A DNA stretch of 58,756 bases from Thioalkalivibrio sp. ALJ7 (GCF_000376865.1 NZ_AQXQ01000003.1:1-58756), one strand, 5' to 3'. Numbered from the stretch's first letter, positions 46,648-54,483 are shown. Numbers and translations are program-made. The notes: generated by a model not told the origin, from the letters alone.

Positions 46648-48333
46648 TCAGGCGTTGACGGCGGCCGGTTCGGCGGCGCGTTCGCCCAGGCGGCGGCCGG
46701 TGGCATTCAGTACCGCCTGTAGCGTCGCGGCGGTGGTGTCCTCACCCAGAGCGACCCCGACCGAACGCTCACCATCGACCGTCAGGTCCACGGCGGCCAT
46801 GGCGCGTGCCTCGGTGCCGGACTCCATCGCGTGCTCGTCGAAGTGGCTGACCTTCACCTCCACTCCGCGCTCGGCCTGCATCGCGGCGGTCAGGGCCTCG
46901 ACCGCCCCGTGACCCTCGCCCTTCAGGCGCGACTCGCGCCCAGGCGGGCCCATGGTCGCGTCCAACCGCACCACCGGGCCTTCCTTCTCGATCTCGTAGC
47001 GCACCAGGTCCCAACCGGCGACCGGCGTCAGGTAGTGCTGCTCGAACAGCTCGTGGATGCGCTTCGAGGAGACCTCGATCTGCGAGGTCTCGGCATCCTT
47101 CTGCACGATGCGGGCGAACTCGATCGCCAGCCAGCGCGGCACCTCGATGCCGTAATCGCGCTCCAGCACGTGCGCCACGCCACCCTTGCCGGACTGGCTG
47201 TTGATGCGCACGACCTCTTCGTAGCGCCGACCCAGATCGCTCGGGTCGATCGGCAGGTAGGGCACGTTCCAGTGGCCGCCTTTCTCCTTGTAGTGCGCCA
47301 GGCCCTTGCGGATCGCATCCTGGTGGCTGCCGGAGAACGCGGTGTAGACCAGCTCGCCCGCCCACGGATGGCGCGGATGGACGGGCATGTCGGTGCACTC
47401 CTTGTACACGTCGATCAGCCGTTCCATGTCGGACAGGTCGATGGTCGGGTCGATGCCCTGCGAGTACAGGTTCATGCCCACGGTGACCAGGTCCATGTTG
47501 CCGGTGCGCTCGCCATTGCCGAACAGCGTGCCTTCCAGGCGGTCGGCCCCGGCCAGCAGGCCCAGCTCGGCCGCGGCCACACCGGTCCCACGGTCGTTGT
47601 GCGTATGCAGCGACACGCAGAAGTGCTCGCGGTACTGCACATGGTCGCAGAACCACTCGACCTGGTCAGCGAAAACATTCGGCGTGGCCGACTCGACCGT
47701 GGCCGGGAGGTTGATCACCACCTTCTGGCCCTGATCCGGGCGCCAGATCGCGTTCACCGCGTCCACGACCTCGACCGCGTAGTCCAGCTCGGTGGTGGAG
47801 AAGCTCTCCGGCGAGTACTGGAAGATCCAGTCCGTCTGCGGGTACTTCGCCGCGTAGTCACGCACCCAGCGGGCGCCGTTCTCGGCGATGCCGAGGATGC
47901 CGGCGCGGTCCATGCGGAAGACCTGCTCGCGCTGCGCCGGGTTGGTGGAGTTGTATACGTGCACCACCGCGCGCGGTGCGCCCTCCAGCGCCGCGAAGGT
48001 CTTCTGGATCAGGTCCTCGCGCGCCTGGGTCAGCACCTGGATATACACGCCCTCGGGGATACGGTCTTCCTCGATCAGGCGGCGGGTGAAGTCGTAGTCG
48101 ATCTGCGAGGCGGAGGGAAAGCCGATCTCGATCTCGGTCAGGCCGATGTCCACCAGCACCTCGAAGAAACGCATCTTCTGCTCGACGCTCATCGGGTGCA
48201 CCAGCGCCTGGTTGCCGTCGCGCAGGTCCACCGCGCAGAAACGCGGCGCAACCGTGGTGCGCTGCGCCGGCCAGCGGCGGTCCGCCTTGTCGATCGGCGG
48301 GAACGGGGCATATTTGGTGTGATCGAAGGCCAT
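46648..48333 (-). CDS. leuA: 2-isopropylmalate synthase
   Basis: A 561-residue enzyme that condenses acetyl-CoA and 2-ketoisovalerate, the first step of leucine synthesis. It shows FCAVDLRDGNQAL (metal and substrate site), EIEIGFPSASQIDYDF, SLHTHNDRGTG (HxH metal ligands) and GNGERTGNMD. The C-terminal ~130 residues form the leucine-binding regulatory domain. The length and sequence belong to the ~560-residue group rather than the 520-residue E. coli form. The ATG at 48331-48333 has GGAG in front. Divergent from an Lrp-type regulator, with candidate operator repeats between. Confidence 0.95.
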   Translation of the reverse strand: MAFDHTKYAPFPPIDKADRRWPAQRTTVAPRFCAVDLRDGNQALVHPMSVEQKMRFFEVLVDIGLTEIEIGFPSASQIDYDFTRRLIEEDRIPEGVYIQVLTQAREDLIQKTFAALEGAPRAVVHVYNSTNPAQREQVFRMDRAGILGIAENGARWVRDYAAKYPQTDWIFQYSPESFSTTELDYAVEVVDAVNAIWRPDQGQKVVINLPATVESATPNVFADQVEWFCDHVQYREHFCVSLHTHNDRGTGVAAAELGLLAGADRLEGTLFGNGERTGNMDLVTVGMNLYSQGIDPTIDLSDMERLIDVYKECTDMPVHPRHPWAGELVYTAFSGSHQDAIRKGLAHYKEKGGHWNVPYLPIDPSDLGRRYEEVVRINSQSGKGGVAHVLERDYGIEVPRWLAIEFARIVQKDAETSQIEVSSKRIHELFEQHYLTPVAGWDLVRYEIEKEGPVVRLDATMGPPGRESRLKGEGHGAVEALTAAMQAERGVEVKVSHFDEHAMESGTEARAMAAVDLTVDGERSVGVALGEDTTAATLQAVLNATGRRLGERAAEPAAVNA

Positions 48334-48353
48334 CGTGCGCGTCTCCTGTAAGG

Positions 48354-48386
48354 GCGCGGCCCGGGCCGATCGATCGGCCGCCGCGC
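48354..48386 (-). promoter_or_regulatory. Hairpin in the leuA leader
   Basis: A 16-bp palindrome GGCCGATCGATCGGCC is nested in GCGCGGC / GCCGCGC arms, with a 3-nt bulge. It lies about 20 nt before the leuA start, between the start and the putative promoter. It could be an attenuation or RNA-stability element. No leader peptide with a leucine run was found. Confidence 0.4.
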
Positions 48387-48413
48387 TCCGGATTTCTATC
48401 TGTGCATTATCCT

Positions 48414-48443
48414 AACGCATTCATCCGGGCATAACCTTGCGTT
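48414..48443. promoter_or_regulatory. Candidate Lrp-type operator in the leuA upstream region
   Basis: Inverted halves AACGCA and TGCGTT are 18 bp apart, just upstream of the likely leuA promoter region. It is similar in feel to the stronger site at 48476. Confidence 0.35.
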
Positions 48444-48475
48444 TTTCCCTATCAAGGCCTTAGGAAGGATCTATA

Positions 48476-48504
48476 ATTGCGCATTAAAGCTCAATATGCG
48501 CAAT
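48476..48504. promoter_or_regulatory. Candidate autoregulatory Lrp operator
   Basis: A perfect inverted repeat ATTGCGCA ... TGCGCAAT with 13 bp between. It overlaps a TATAAT (48472-48477) that could be the regulator promoter and ends only 9 bp before the preferred start codon, so binding would block transcription. Confidence 0.5.
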
Positions 48505-48513
48505 AATCCACCT

Positions 48514-49005
48514 ATGAAACCGCAACCGCACTCACTGGACCGCTATGACCGCCGCATCCTCGAGATCCTGCAGGAGGACGCGAGCCTGTCGAACCAGGCC
48601 CTGGCTGAACGCGTCGGACTCAGCCCCTCCCCGTGCCTGCGCCGCGTCCGCGCGCTGGAGCAGGCCGGCATCCTGCTGCGCCGCGTGGCGCTGCTGGACC
48701 GGCGCCGCCTGGGCCTGGAGCTGACCGCCCTGATCCACATCGGCATGGACCGCCACACCCCGGAACGCTTCGCGCATTTCGAGGAGACCGTGGCTGGCTA
48801 CCCCGAGGTCCAGAACTGCTACCTGATCACCGGCCAGTCCGCCGACTACATGCTGCAGGTCGTCGTGCCGGACATGGATGCCTACCAGGACTTCCTGCTG
48901 CGGCGCATCACCCGCCTGGAGGGCGTGGACAGCGTGCACTCCAGCTTTGTCCTGCGCCGCGTCGTCGACCGCACCGCCCTACCACTCGACTACACCCCCA
49001 CCTGA
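48514..49005 (+). CDS. Lrp/AsnC-family transcriptional regulator
   Basis: A 163-residue regulator. The N-terminal helix-turn-helix (LDRYDRRILEILQEDASLSNQALAERVGLSPSPCLRRVRALEQAG) is followed by the RAM ligand domain (LELTALIHIGMD..., PEVQNCYLITGQSADYMLQVVVPD). The pattern CYLITGQSADYML is close to Lrp-like amino-acid-responsive members. I prefer the ATG at 48514; an ATG at 48496 lies inside the operator-like repeat. Neither has a strong ribosome site, so the mRNA may be nearly leaderless. Divergent position suggests control of leuA. Confidence 0.88.
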   Translation: MKPQPHSLDRYDRRILEILQEDASLSNQALAERVGLSPSPCLRRVRALEQAGILLRRVALLDRRRLGLELTALIHIGMDRHTPERFAHFEETVAGYPEVQNCYLITGQSADYMLQVVVPDMDAYQDFLLRRITRLEGVDSVHSSFVLRRVVDRTALPLDYTPT

Positions 49006-49021
49006 AACGTCTTAAAACCCA

Positions 49022-49290
49022 GGGCGAATTCACCACGAAGCCCACGAAGGCACGAAGAAGGTCAAGGGCAAAGGCGTATTAACCACAGAGGACACGGAGT
49101 TCACGGAGAAAATCGAAAGGCTTTCAGATGGATGAATACATGTCGCTGTGTTCAGCCGCGCCGGCGAGCCCGCGATGCGACGGACGTTCTTGACCCGAAT
49201 TGGGCCTTTCTCTGTGCCCTCTGTGTCCTCTGTGGTGCAATCGCCCTTGACCTTCTTCGTGCCTTCGTGGGCTTCGTGGTGAATCCGCCC
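49022..49290. repeat. Long palindromic intergenic repeat, copy B
   Basis: A 269-bp element with 47-bp arms at 49022-49068 and 49244-49290 that match at 46 of 47 bases (TTCACCACGAAG...). An inner pair based on ACCACAGAGGACACGGAG is also present. It is the same family as 1648-1906 and lies just before the lexA SOS box. No convincing gene inside. Confidence 0.85.
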
Positions 49291-49314
49291 TTGCCCTGCG
49301 GCGAGTCATCCGGA

Positions 49315-49334
49315 TACTGTATATATAGACAGTT
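49315..49334 (+). promoter_or_regulatory. LexA (SOS) box
   Basis: CTGTATATATAGACAG (49317-49332) with TA before and TT after. It differs by one base from the E. coli ideal CTGTATATATATACAG. It lies 17 bp before the lexA GTG, so LexA should repress its own operon. Confidence 0.93.
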
Positions 49335-49349
49335 ACCGGAGGGCGCCTT

Positions 49350-49967
49350 GTGTCGCTTACTGAACGCCAGCAGGCCATCCTCGACTACATCACCGAGACC
49401 GTCGCCACCCAAGGCACGGCACCGACCCGCAGCGAGATCGCCCGGGCCTTCGGCTTTCGCTCGCCCTACGCGGCCGAGTGCCACCTCAAGGCCCTGGAGA
49501 AAAAGGGCGCCATCGAACTGCTGGGCGGTACCTCCCGCGGTATCCGCCTGCCCCGCGCCGCCCGGGGCGCACCGACCGAACTGCCCCTGGTCGGGCGCGT
49601 CGCCGCCGGGCTGCCGATCCTTGCGACCGAACACATCGAGCGCCACTACCGGGTCGACGACGCCCTGTTCCGCGCCCGCCCGGACTACCTCCTGCGCGTG
49701 CATGGCGAGAGCATGCGCGATGCCGGCATCCTCGACGGCGACCTGCTGGCCGTGCGCCAGACCCCGGAGGCCCGGCCCGGTCAGATCGTGGTCGCCCGCA
49801 TCGAGGACGAGGTCACCGTAAAGCGCTTCGCGCAGGACGGCTCACGGGTGCGCCTGCTCCCGGAGAACCCCGACTTCGCCCCCATCGAGATCGACCTGGA
49901 GCGCCAGGAACTGGCCATCGAGGGGGTCGGCGTGGGCGTTCTGCGCGATCTCGACCCCCAGGCCTGA
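49350..49967 (+). CDS. lexA: SOS repressor LexA
   Basis: A 205-residue repressor. The winged-helix N-terminus has [15 protein letters not shown] and [31 protein letters not shown]. The cleavage site Ala86-Gly87 (VAAGLP), the nucleophile Ser121 (GESM) and Lys158 (VTVKRF) are all in place, so RecA-stimulated self-cleavage should work. The start is a GTG at 49350 with GGAGG in front. First gene of lexA-imuA-imuB, controlled by the box at 49315. Confidence 0.96.
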   Translation: MSLTERQQAILDYITETVATQGTAPTRSEIARAFGFRSPYAAECHLKALEKKGAIELLGGTSRGIRLPRAARGAPTELPLVGRVAAGLPILATEHIERHYRVDDALFRARPDYLLRVHGESMRDAGILDGDLLAVRQTPEARPGQIVVARIEDEVTVKRFAQDGSRVRLLPENPDFAPIEIDLERQELAIEGVGVGVLRDLDPQA

Positions 49968-49970
49968 GTC

Positions 49971-50603
49971 ATGGGCGCGCTGGATACCCTGCTCGACCAT
50001 CCGGCCCTCTGGCGCGGACGCAGCGCCACCCCGGCCCCGGATGCCCCGGTCTGGCCCAGCGGCCACGCGGAGCTCGACCGGGCTCTGGGCGGGGGCTGGC
50101 CACGCGGCCAGCTGGTCGAACTGCTGGGCGCCCCGTTCGGCTGCGGCGAGACCCGGCTGCTGGTCCCCATGCTGACCGCCTGCGGCCAGGACGACTACTG
50201 GATCGCGGTGATCGCGCCACCAGCCACCCCCTGGCTGCCGGGCTGGCAGACCCTGGGCATCCCGCCGGAGCGGGTACTGCTGGTGCACACCGAGCACGAT
50301 CGCGACACCCTGTGGGCCGGCGAACAGTGCCTGCGCGACCCGGCCTTCGGCGTACTGCTCGCCTGGCTGCGCAGCCCCGTGGAGACGGCCCTGCTGCGCC
50401 GGCTGCGCCTGGCCGCCAGCGAGAGTCGGGCCTGCGCCATCCTGTACCGACCGCCGACGGCCACGGCCCAGCCCTCGCCGGCCCATCAGCGCCTGCGCTG
50501 GCAGGCCACGGCCGCCGGACTGGAACTACACTGCCTGAAGGGGGCTGGCCACTGGGCCCGCTCCGGCCACCCGGTGCAGATCCCCGACTCGCCGGGGCGC
50601 TGA
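49971..50603 (+). CDS. imuA: ImuA / SulA-like RecA-fold protein
   Basis: A 210-residue protein with a RecA-like start: PVWPSGHAELDRALGGGWPRGQLVELLGAPFGCGETRLL. The loop GAPFGCGETRL sits at the Walker A position but lacks the usual GKT, so ATP binding is doubtful. The family acts with ImuB and DnaE2 in SOS mutagenesis. Its ATG is 3 nt after the lexA stop, and it is probably translationally coupled. Annotated in some genomes as SulA (cell-division inhibitor), but this position favours ImuA. Confidence 0.85.
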   Translation: MGALDTLLDHPALWRGRSATPAPDAPVWPSGHAELDRALGGGWPRGQLVELLGAPFGCGETRLLVPMLTACGQDDYWIAVIAPPATPWLPGWQTLGIPPERVLLVHTEHDRDTLWAGEQCLRDPAFGVLLAWLRSPVETALLRRLRLAASESRACAILYRPPTATAQPSPAHQRLRWQATAAGLELHCLKGAGHWARSGHPVQIPDSPGR

Positions 50604-50604
50604 G

Positions 50605-52197
50605 ATGGGCCAGCCCGCCCGTCCCGCGCGCGCAGCCACACCCCCGGAACCCGCCCGGCAGCAACTGAGCCTGCTGTCGGCGGCGCCCGCCCCCGCGCCC
50701 ACTCCCCGGCCACCGGAGGCACGCCCCGCCAGTGCCACCCGGGCGCGGCAGGAACACTGGATGGCCATCGAGCTGCCGCACCTCGCGCTGGAGTCCCTGG
50801 CCCGGGCGGAACCGGACCCGGAGCGATTGCAGCGCCCCCTGCTGGTGGTGGTGACGTCCGGCGCGGCACCCCGGGTGCACACCGCCAACCGCACGGCGCG
50901 GCGCGCCGGGGCTCGACCCGGCATGGCGCTGGGGGATGCGCTGGCCGTGCTGGATACCCCGGAACTGGTCGAACATGACCCGGATGCCCTGCGGACCCAG
51001 CTGGAGATGCTGGCCGGCGTACTGCTGCGGTTCTCCGACCACGTGCACCCGGAACCGGAAGCCCACCGTATCCTGGTGGAGGTCGGACGCAGCCGCCGCC
51101 TGTTCGGCGGCCTGGAGGCGTTGCGCCAACAGGCACGAGACACCCTGTTCGACCTGGGTTTCCATACCCGCATCGGGCTGGGGCGCAGCCCCGCCGCCGC
51201 GCGCCTGCTGGCGCGTCTGCGCAACCCCGCGATCGCGGAGGACCCCGAGAGCCTGCGCCGACTGCTGACACCCGTGCCGCTGGAGGCCCTGCCGCTGGCC
51301 GACGCCACCCGCGAAGGCCTGCGCGCCGTGGGCCTGCGCCAGCTGGGCGACCTGCTGCGCCTGTCACGCGCCGAGCTGGCCCGGCGCCACGGACCGGAAT
51401 TACTGGACCTGCTGGATCACCTGCTGGCCCGACGCGTGGAGACCCTGCCCCGCTTTGCGCCAACCCCGGTGCTGGATCTGCCCCTACGCCTGGAGCACGA
51501 GATCCACGCCACCACGGCCCTGGCCTTCCCGCTCAAGCGGCTGCTGCGCCAGGCCGAGGCCCAGTTGCGCGGCCTGAACCGCAGCCTGCAGGGGATGGCG
51601 CTGGAACTGACACACCGCGAGGCGCGCACCCGGCTGACGCTGGAACGCGGGCAGCCGGGCATCCGCGCCGACGAGTGGCTGCCCCTGTGGCAGACCCGTC
51701 TGGAGCGCGAAACCCTGCCGGAGGCCGTCATCGGCCTGCGCCTGCGGGCATCCCGCCTGCTGGATCCCCCGGACCGGGGCGACAGCCTGCTGGCCGGGGA
51801 CCCGGCGAGCAGGCCACCGGCGGATCAGCTGCCCGCGGTGCTGGCCCGCCTGCGCGCCCGCCTGGGCGAGCCGGCGGTCACCCGCCTGGTCAACCGCCGC
51901 ACCCCAAGGCCGGAGGAGGCCCAGGGGTCACGCCACGATCTCGCCGTCATTCCGGCCCCGGTCGCCCCGACACCGGGCCAGCGCGCCGTCGGGGCAGCCC
52001 TGTGGCTGCAGGGCCCCGACCCCACCACCCCGCCCGACCAGCCGCAATGGCTGGGACGGCTGGAAGATGGCTGGTGGGACCATGGCCAGGATGCACGGCG
52101 CGACTACGCCCGGGCATTCGATCGCCAGGGCCGCCGGCTCTGGCTGTATCGCTGCCTGCGCAGTGGCCAGTGGTATCGCCAGGGTTACTGGGGCTAA
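50605..52197 (+). CDS. imuB: ImuB, Y-family polymerase-like protein
   Basis: A 530-residue protein with a Y-family fold (VHTANRTARRAGARPGMALGDALAVL, GFHTRIGLGRSPAAARLLAR, LGDLLRLSRAEL) but without the catalytic acids of active polymerases, as usual for ImuB. It acts as a platform for the SOS mutasome. The first ~50 residues are Pro/Ala-rich and include QLSLL (residues 20-24), which resembles a beta-clamp-binding motif in an unusual N-terminal position. The ATG at 50605 is 2 nt after the imuA stop; an internal ATG at 50761 would give the more common family start. No dnaE2 follows in this window. Confidence 0.87.
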   Translation: MGQPARPARAATPPEPARQQLSLLSAAPAPAPTPRPPEARPASATRARQEHWMAIELPHLALESLARAEPDPERLQRPLLVVVTSGAAPRVHTANRTARRAGARPGMALGDALAVLDTPELVEHDPDALRTQLEMLAGVLLRFSDHVHPEPEAHRILVEVGRSRRLFGGLEALRQQARDTLFDLGFHTRIGLGRSPAAARLLARLRNPAIAEDPESLRRLLTPVPLEALPLADATREGLRAVGLRQLGDLLRLSRAELARRHGPELLDLLDHLLARRVETLPRFAPTPVLDLPLRLEHEIHATTALAFPLKRLLRQAEAQLRGLNRSLQGMALELTHREARTRLTLERGQPGIRADEWLPLWQTRLERETLPEAVIGLRLRASRLLDPPDRGDSLLAGDPASRPPADQLPAVLARLRARLGEPAVTRLVNRRTPRPEEAQGSRHDLAVIPAPVAPTPGQRAVGAALWLQGPDPTTPPDQPQWLGRLEDGWWDHGQDARRDYARAFDRQGRRLWLYRCLRSGQWYRQGYWG

Positions 52198-52354
52198 GGA
52201 AACACTGATCCATGTACACGCTCGCGCTCGAGTCGCTTTTGCGTGGGAACAAGGCGCGGTGACTGCCGTGCAGTCATTCTGCACAAGGGAACCGCAACGC
52301 AGGATCGGGGAACCTGGGGTACCAACGCGAGTGTGTACATGGATCAGTGTTTCC
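52198..52354. repeat. MITE-like 157-bp element with terminal inverted repeats
   Basis: Arms at 52198-52225 and 52327-52354 match at 27 of 28 bases (GGAAACACTGATCCATGTAC...). About 100 bp lies between, with no ORF. It starts at the base after the imuB stop codon and ends 17 bp before the rnk stop. Solo ends of the same sequence lie at 42356 and 44866. Confidence 0.75.
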
Positions 52355-52371
52355 CTAAGGGGGGCGCCCCG

Positions 52372-52782
52372 TCAGCGGTGGTATTCGCCCGCCCGCTCTG
52401 GCTGGTACTCGACCTCCACGATTCGCACATGCATCTGCCCGCCACCCGGGCGCGGCCACTCGATCTCGTCCCCCTCGGAAAGCCCCAGTAGGGCACTGCC
52501 CACCGGCGCCAGGATCGACAGCGTGCCGCCGCTTTCATCCACGTCCCGCGGGTATACCAGCGTCATCGAGAATTCCTCGCCGGACTCGGTCACCCGGAAC
52601 CGGACCTTCGAGTTCATCGTCACCACCGCACCCGGGATCTCGTGCGAATCCACCACATCCGCGCGATCCAGCTCGGCCTCCAGATCGGCCTTGCCCAGAA
52701 AGGCATCCTCCGGCAGCGATTCCAACAGCTTGTCCAGGCGCTCCATGTCCGTGGTGGAGACGATGATCTTCGGCTTGTTCAC
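52372..52782 (-). CDS. rnk: Regulator of nucleoside diphosphate kinase Rnk
   Basis: A 136-residue GreA/GreB-fold protein that binds RNA polymerase and raises nucleoside diphosphate kinase levels. It is the same length as E. coli Rnk and close in sequence: VVTMNSKVRFR, TLVYPRDVDESGGTLSILAPVGSALLGLSEGDEIEW, and LEYQPE-like EVEYQPERAGEYHR. I chose the GTG at 52780-52782 because GGAG is 7 nt upstream; an earlier GTG is too close to that ribosome site. Confidence 0.93.
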   Translation of the reverse strand: MNKPKIIVSTTDMERLDKLLESLPEDAFLGKADLEAELDRADVVDSHEIPGAVVTMNSKVRFRVTESGEEFSMTLVYPRDVDESGGTLSILAPVGSALLGLSEGDEIEWPRPGGGQMHVRIVEVEYQPERAGEYHR

Positions 52783-52947
52783 GTTCACACTCCAAATACA
52801 CGACGCGCCCCCAGAGAGACGCGCCAGAGAAGAAAATTCAGGGATTTTTCCGGAAACCGGGAAACGAACTTCGAGATTAGCCAAGTCTCGACGAAAAAGC
52901 GATCCAGCCAATCACGGCACTGGAATACCGATCCGCCCGCACGCTCA

Positions 52948-53295
52948 CTACCGGCCCTCGCCGTCCCGCCAGGCCGCATAGCCACCGCGCAGCACATGCG
53001 CATCGATTCCCATCGCCCGCAGGCTGTCGGCCACCAGCTGGGACCGTCCACGCCCCCCACAGAACACCACGACGGGCTGCTGGGGGTCCTGCATGTGGGA
53101 TTCGATGGTGGCCTCCAGCTTGGGCCGGGGAATATTCACCGCGCCCTCAATCGTACCCTCGGCCGCCTCCTCCGGCTGACGCACGTCCACCAGCAGAAAC
53201 GGCTTCCCGTCCTGGCGCCAGCGGGCCACCTCGGCCGGTTCCAGATGCGGCAGACTCTGTTCCAGATCACCAATACGTTTCTCGAAAAGACTCAC
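52948..53295 (-). CDS. Single-domain rhodanese (sulfurtransferase)
   Basis: A 115-residue cytoplasmic rhodanese. It has FLLVDVRQPEEAAEGTIEGAVNIP and the active-site loop VVFCGGRGRSQL, with the catalytic Cys and a loop of standard length, then LRGGYAAW. It should carry persulfide sulfur to a thiol acceptor. The GTG at 53293-53295 has GGAG 7 nt upstream. The leader GGAGTGTG-xxx-GTG is the same as that of rnk, which lies next in line. It lies 46 bp after the Trx-membrane gene and is probably in the same minus-strand transcript. Confidence 0.9.
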   Translation of the reverse strand: MSLFEKRIGDLEQSLPHLEPAEVARWRQDGKPFLLVDVRQPEEAAEGTIEGAVNIPRPKLEATIESHMQDPQQPVVVFCGGRGRSQLVADSLRAMGIDAHVLRGGYAAWRDGEGR

Positions 53296-53341
53296 GGACA
53301 CACTCCGAATCGTGGGTAGGCCACCATCCTGTCGCGCGGGC

Positions 53342-54010
53342 TCAAAGGGAAGGACGCACCAGCAGCGGCACCACCCGAACCGTAAACAGCGCCAGGCCGA
53401 TCAGCGCCGCCAGAGCACCTGCCGCCGTCAGGATCGCAACCCCCAGGATCCAGCCCAGGCCCATCCCCACCACGGCCAGATGCACCAGGATCTGTGGTGC
53501 CCAGGCCCACAGCCAGCCGCCCGCGATCGGGTGCCCGGTAAAGCGCGGCAGCATGTGCTCCCCAAGTCCCATGATCAGCAGCGACAGAAAGCCCAGGGTA
53601 AAACCGTGCAACGCGGCCGGGCGCGCCGCTCCGTCAAGAAAAAAGCCCCCCAATGGCAAGGCCGCACCGGCAATCAGCAGCCAGACCATCGCCCCCAGCA
53701 CCGAGGCCCGGCTGGAGGGCGACAGCCCCAGCCCCACATGCCGGGCCGCCTTCTGCGTACGCTCCGGGGCGGCGCCCACCAGTTCGGTCGCGGCCGTGCG
53801 ATCCAGCAGACCGATGTGCTTGAGCTCGCCATCGACCACCACCGCCGGGATGGACCGGATACGCAGCCGGGTCGCCAGTTCGCGGCCCTCCGGCTGGCCC
53901 ATGTCAACCACGGCGAAGTCGATCTGTTTGTCCTCGGCCACCTGGCGCCAGATGCGCTCGGCATCGTGGCAGGAGGCACACCATTCGGATACCAGCAGTT
54001 CCACCTTCAT
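53342..54010 (-). CDS. Thioredoxin-domain protein fused to a membrane domain with an HxLPRF motif
   Basis: A 222-residue fusion. Residues 1-~75 are thioredoxin-like (VELLVSEWCASCHDAERIW, redox CxxC at C11/C14, SIPAVVVDG with the cis-Pro). Residues ~103-220 hold four hydrophobic helices. The second helix reads LHGFTLGFLSLLIMGLGEHMLPRF; its His135 and His152 align with His43 and His60 of the adjacent 4-TM protein, 17 residues apart in both. The motif recalls NnrS and heme-copper-oxidase-subunit-I-like proteins and could bind heme or metal. Good GGGGGAGA ribosome site, 18 bp after the lipoyl-protein stop. Function not established. Confidence 0.75.
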   Translation of the reverse strand: MKVELLVSEWCASCHDAERIWRQVAEDKQIDFAVVDMGQPEGRELATRLRIRSIPAVVVDGELKHIGLLDRTAATELVGAAPERTQKAARHVGLGLSPSSRASVLGAMVWLLIAGAALPLGGFFLDGAARPAALHGFTLGFLSLLIMGLGEHMLPRFTGHPIAGGWLWAWAPQILVHLAVVGMGLGWILGVAILTAAGALAALIGLALFTVRVVPLLVRPSL

Positions 54011-54028
54011 GAATCCGTCTCCCCCGGC

Positions 54029-54481
54029 TCAGTCCGCGCAGCGCATGCAGTGGATGTCGTAACGATCGATCCATTGCTTGAGGCCGACGATCGCTTCGGG
54101 CCCGGTATGCAGGCGTTCCAGTGCCTTCTGCGGATCATCCGGCCGCATCACCACCACCCAGGCGTCGGTATAGGGCGCAACGTTCACCAACCCCGGGTCG
54201 GCCTCCACCGCGGGGTTAATCCGCTCGATGGTGCCGTCGAACGGTGTGGGGATGCCGCCAGCCCACTTGCCCGACTCCAGCCGCGCCACCGGCTTTCCCG
54301 CCGCCCGGTGCGAACCCGGCTTGCGAAAGCGGAAGTACTGCACCCGCCCGGCCATGGTCTGGGCGGGATCGGTAATCCCGAGGGTAAAGGTCCCGTCGTC
54401 CTCCGGACGCACCCAGACGTAATCCAGGTCGTAGAACAGGTCATCCGGCAATTCGCAGCCGTTGTATTCCTCGCGTGCCAT
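54029..54481 (-). CDS. Lipoyl-carrier protein, LbpA/GcvH-like
   Basis: A 150-residue protein with a GcvH-like fold. The opening YNGCELPDDLFYDLDYVWVRPE is the form seen in LbpA proteins of the sHdr sulfur-oxidation pathway more than in glycine-cleavage H proteins. The lipoylated lysine is Lys72 in RLESGKWAGGIPTPFDG. The C-terminus ends HCMRCAD, a CxxC that true GcvH does not have. No gcvT/gcvP or shdr genes lie in the window. It lies two bases after the 4-TM gene and 18 bp before the Trx-membrane gene, so it belongs to the same operon. LbpA assignment is probable, its partner unknown. Confidence 0.78.
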   Translation of the reverse strand: MAREEYNGCELPDDLFYDLDYVWVRPEDDGTFTLGITDPAQTMAGRVQYFRFRKPGSHRAAGKPVARLESGKWAGGIPTPFDGTIERINPAVEADPGLVNVAPYTDAWVVVMRPDDPQKALERLHTGPEAIVGLKQWIDRYDIHCMRCAD

Positions 54482-54483
54482 GC

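Noticed and set aside
46831-48351. A 506-codon plus-strand open frame
   Set aside because: It is antisense to leuA and has no domain features.
49969-51165. A 398-codon minus-strand open frame across imuA and imuB
   Set aside because: Antisense to two genes of a recognised operon; rich in Arg/Ala/Pro as expected for a shadow frame.
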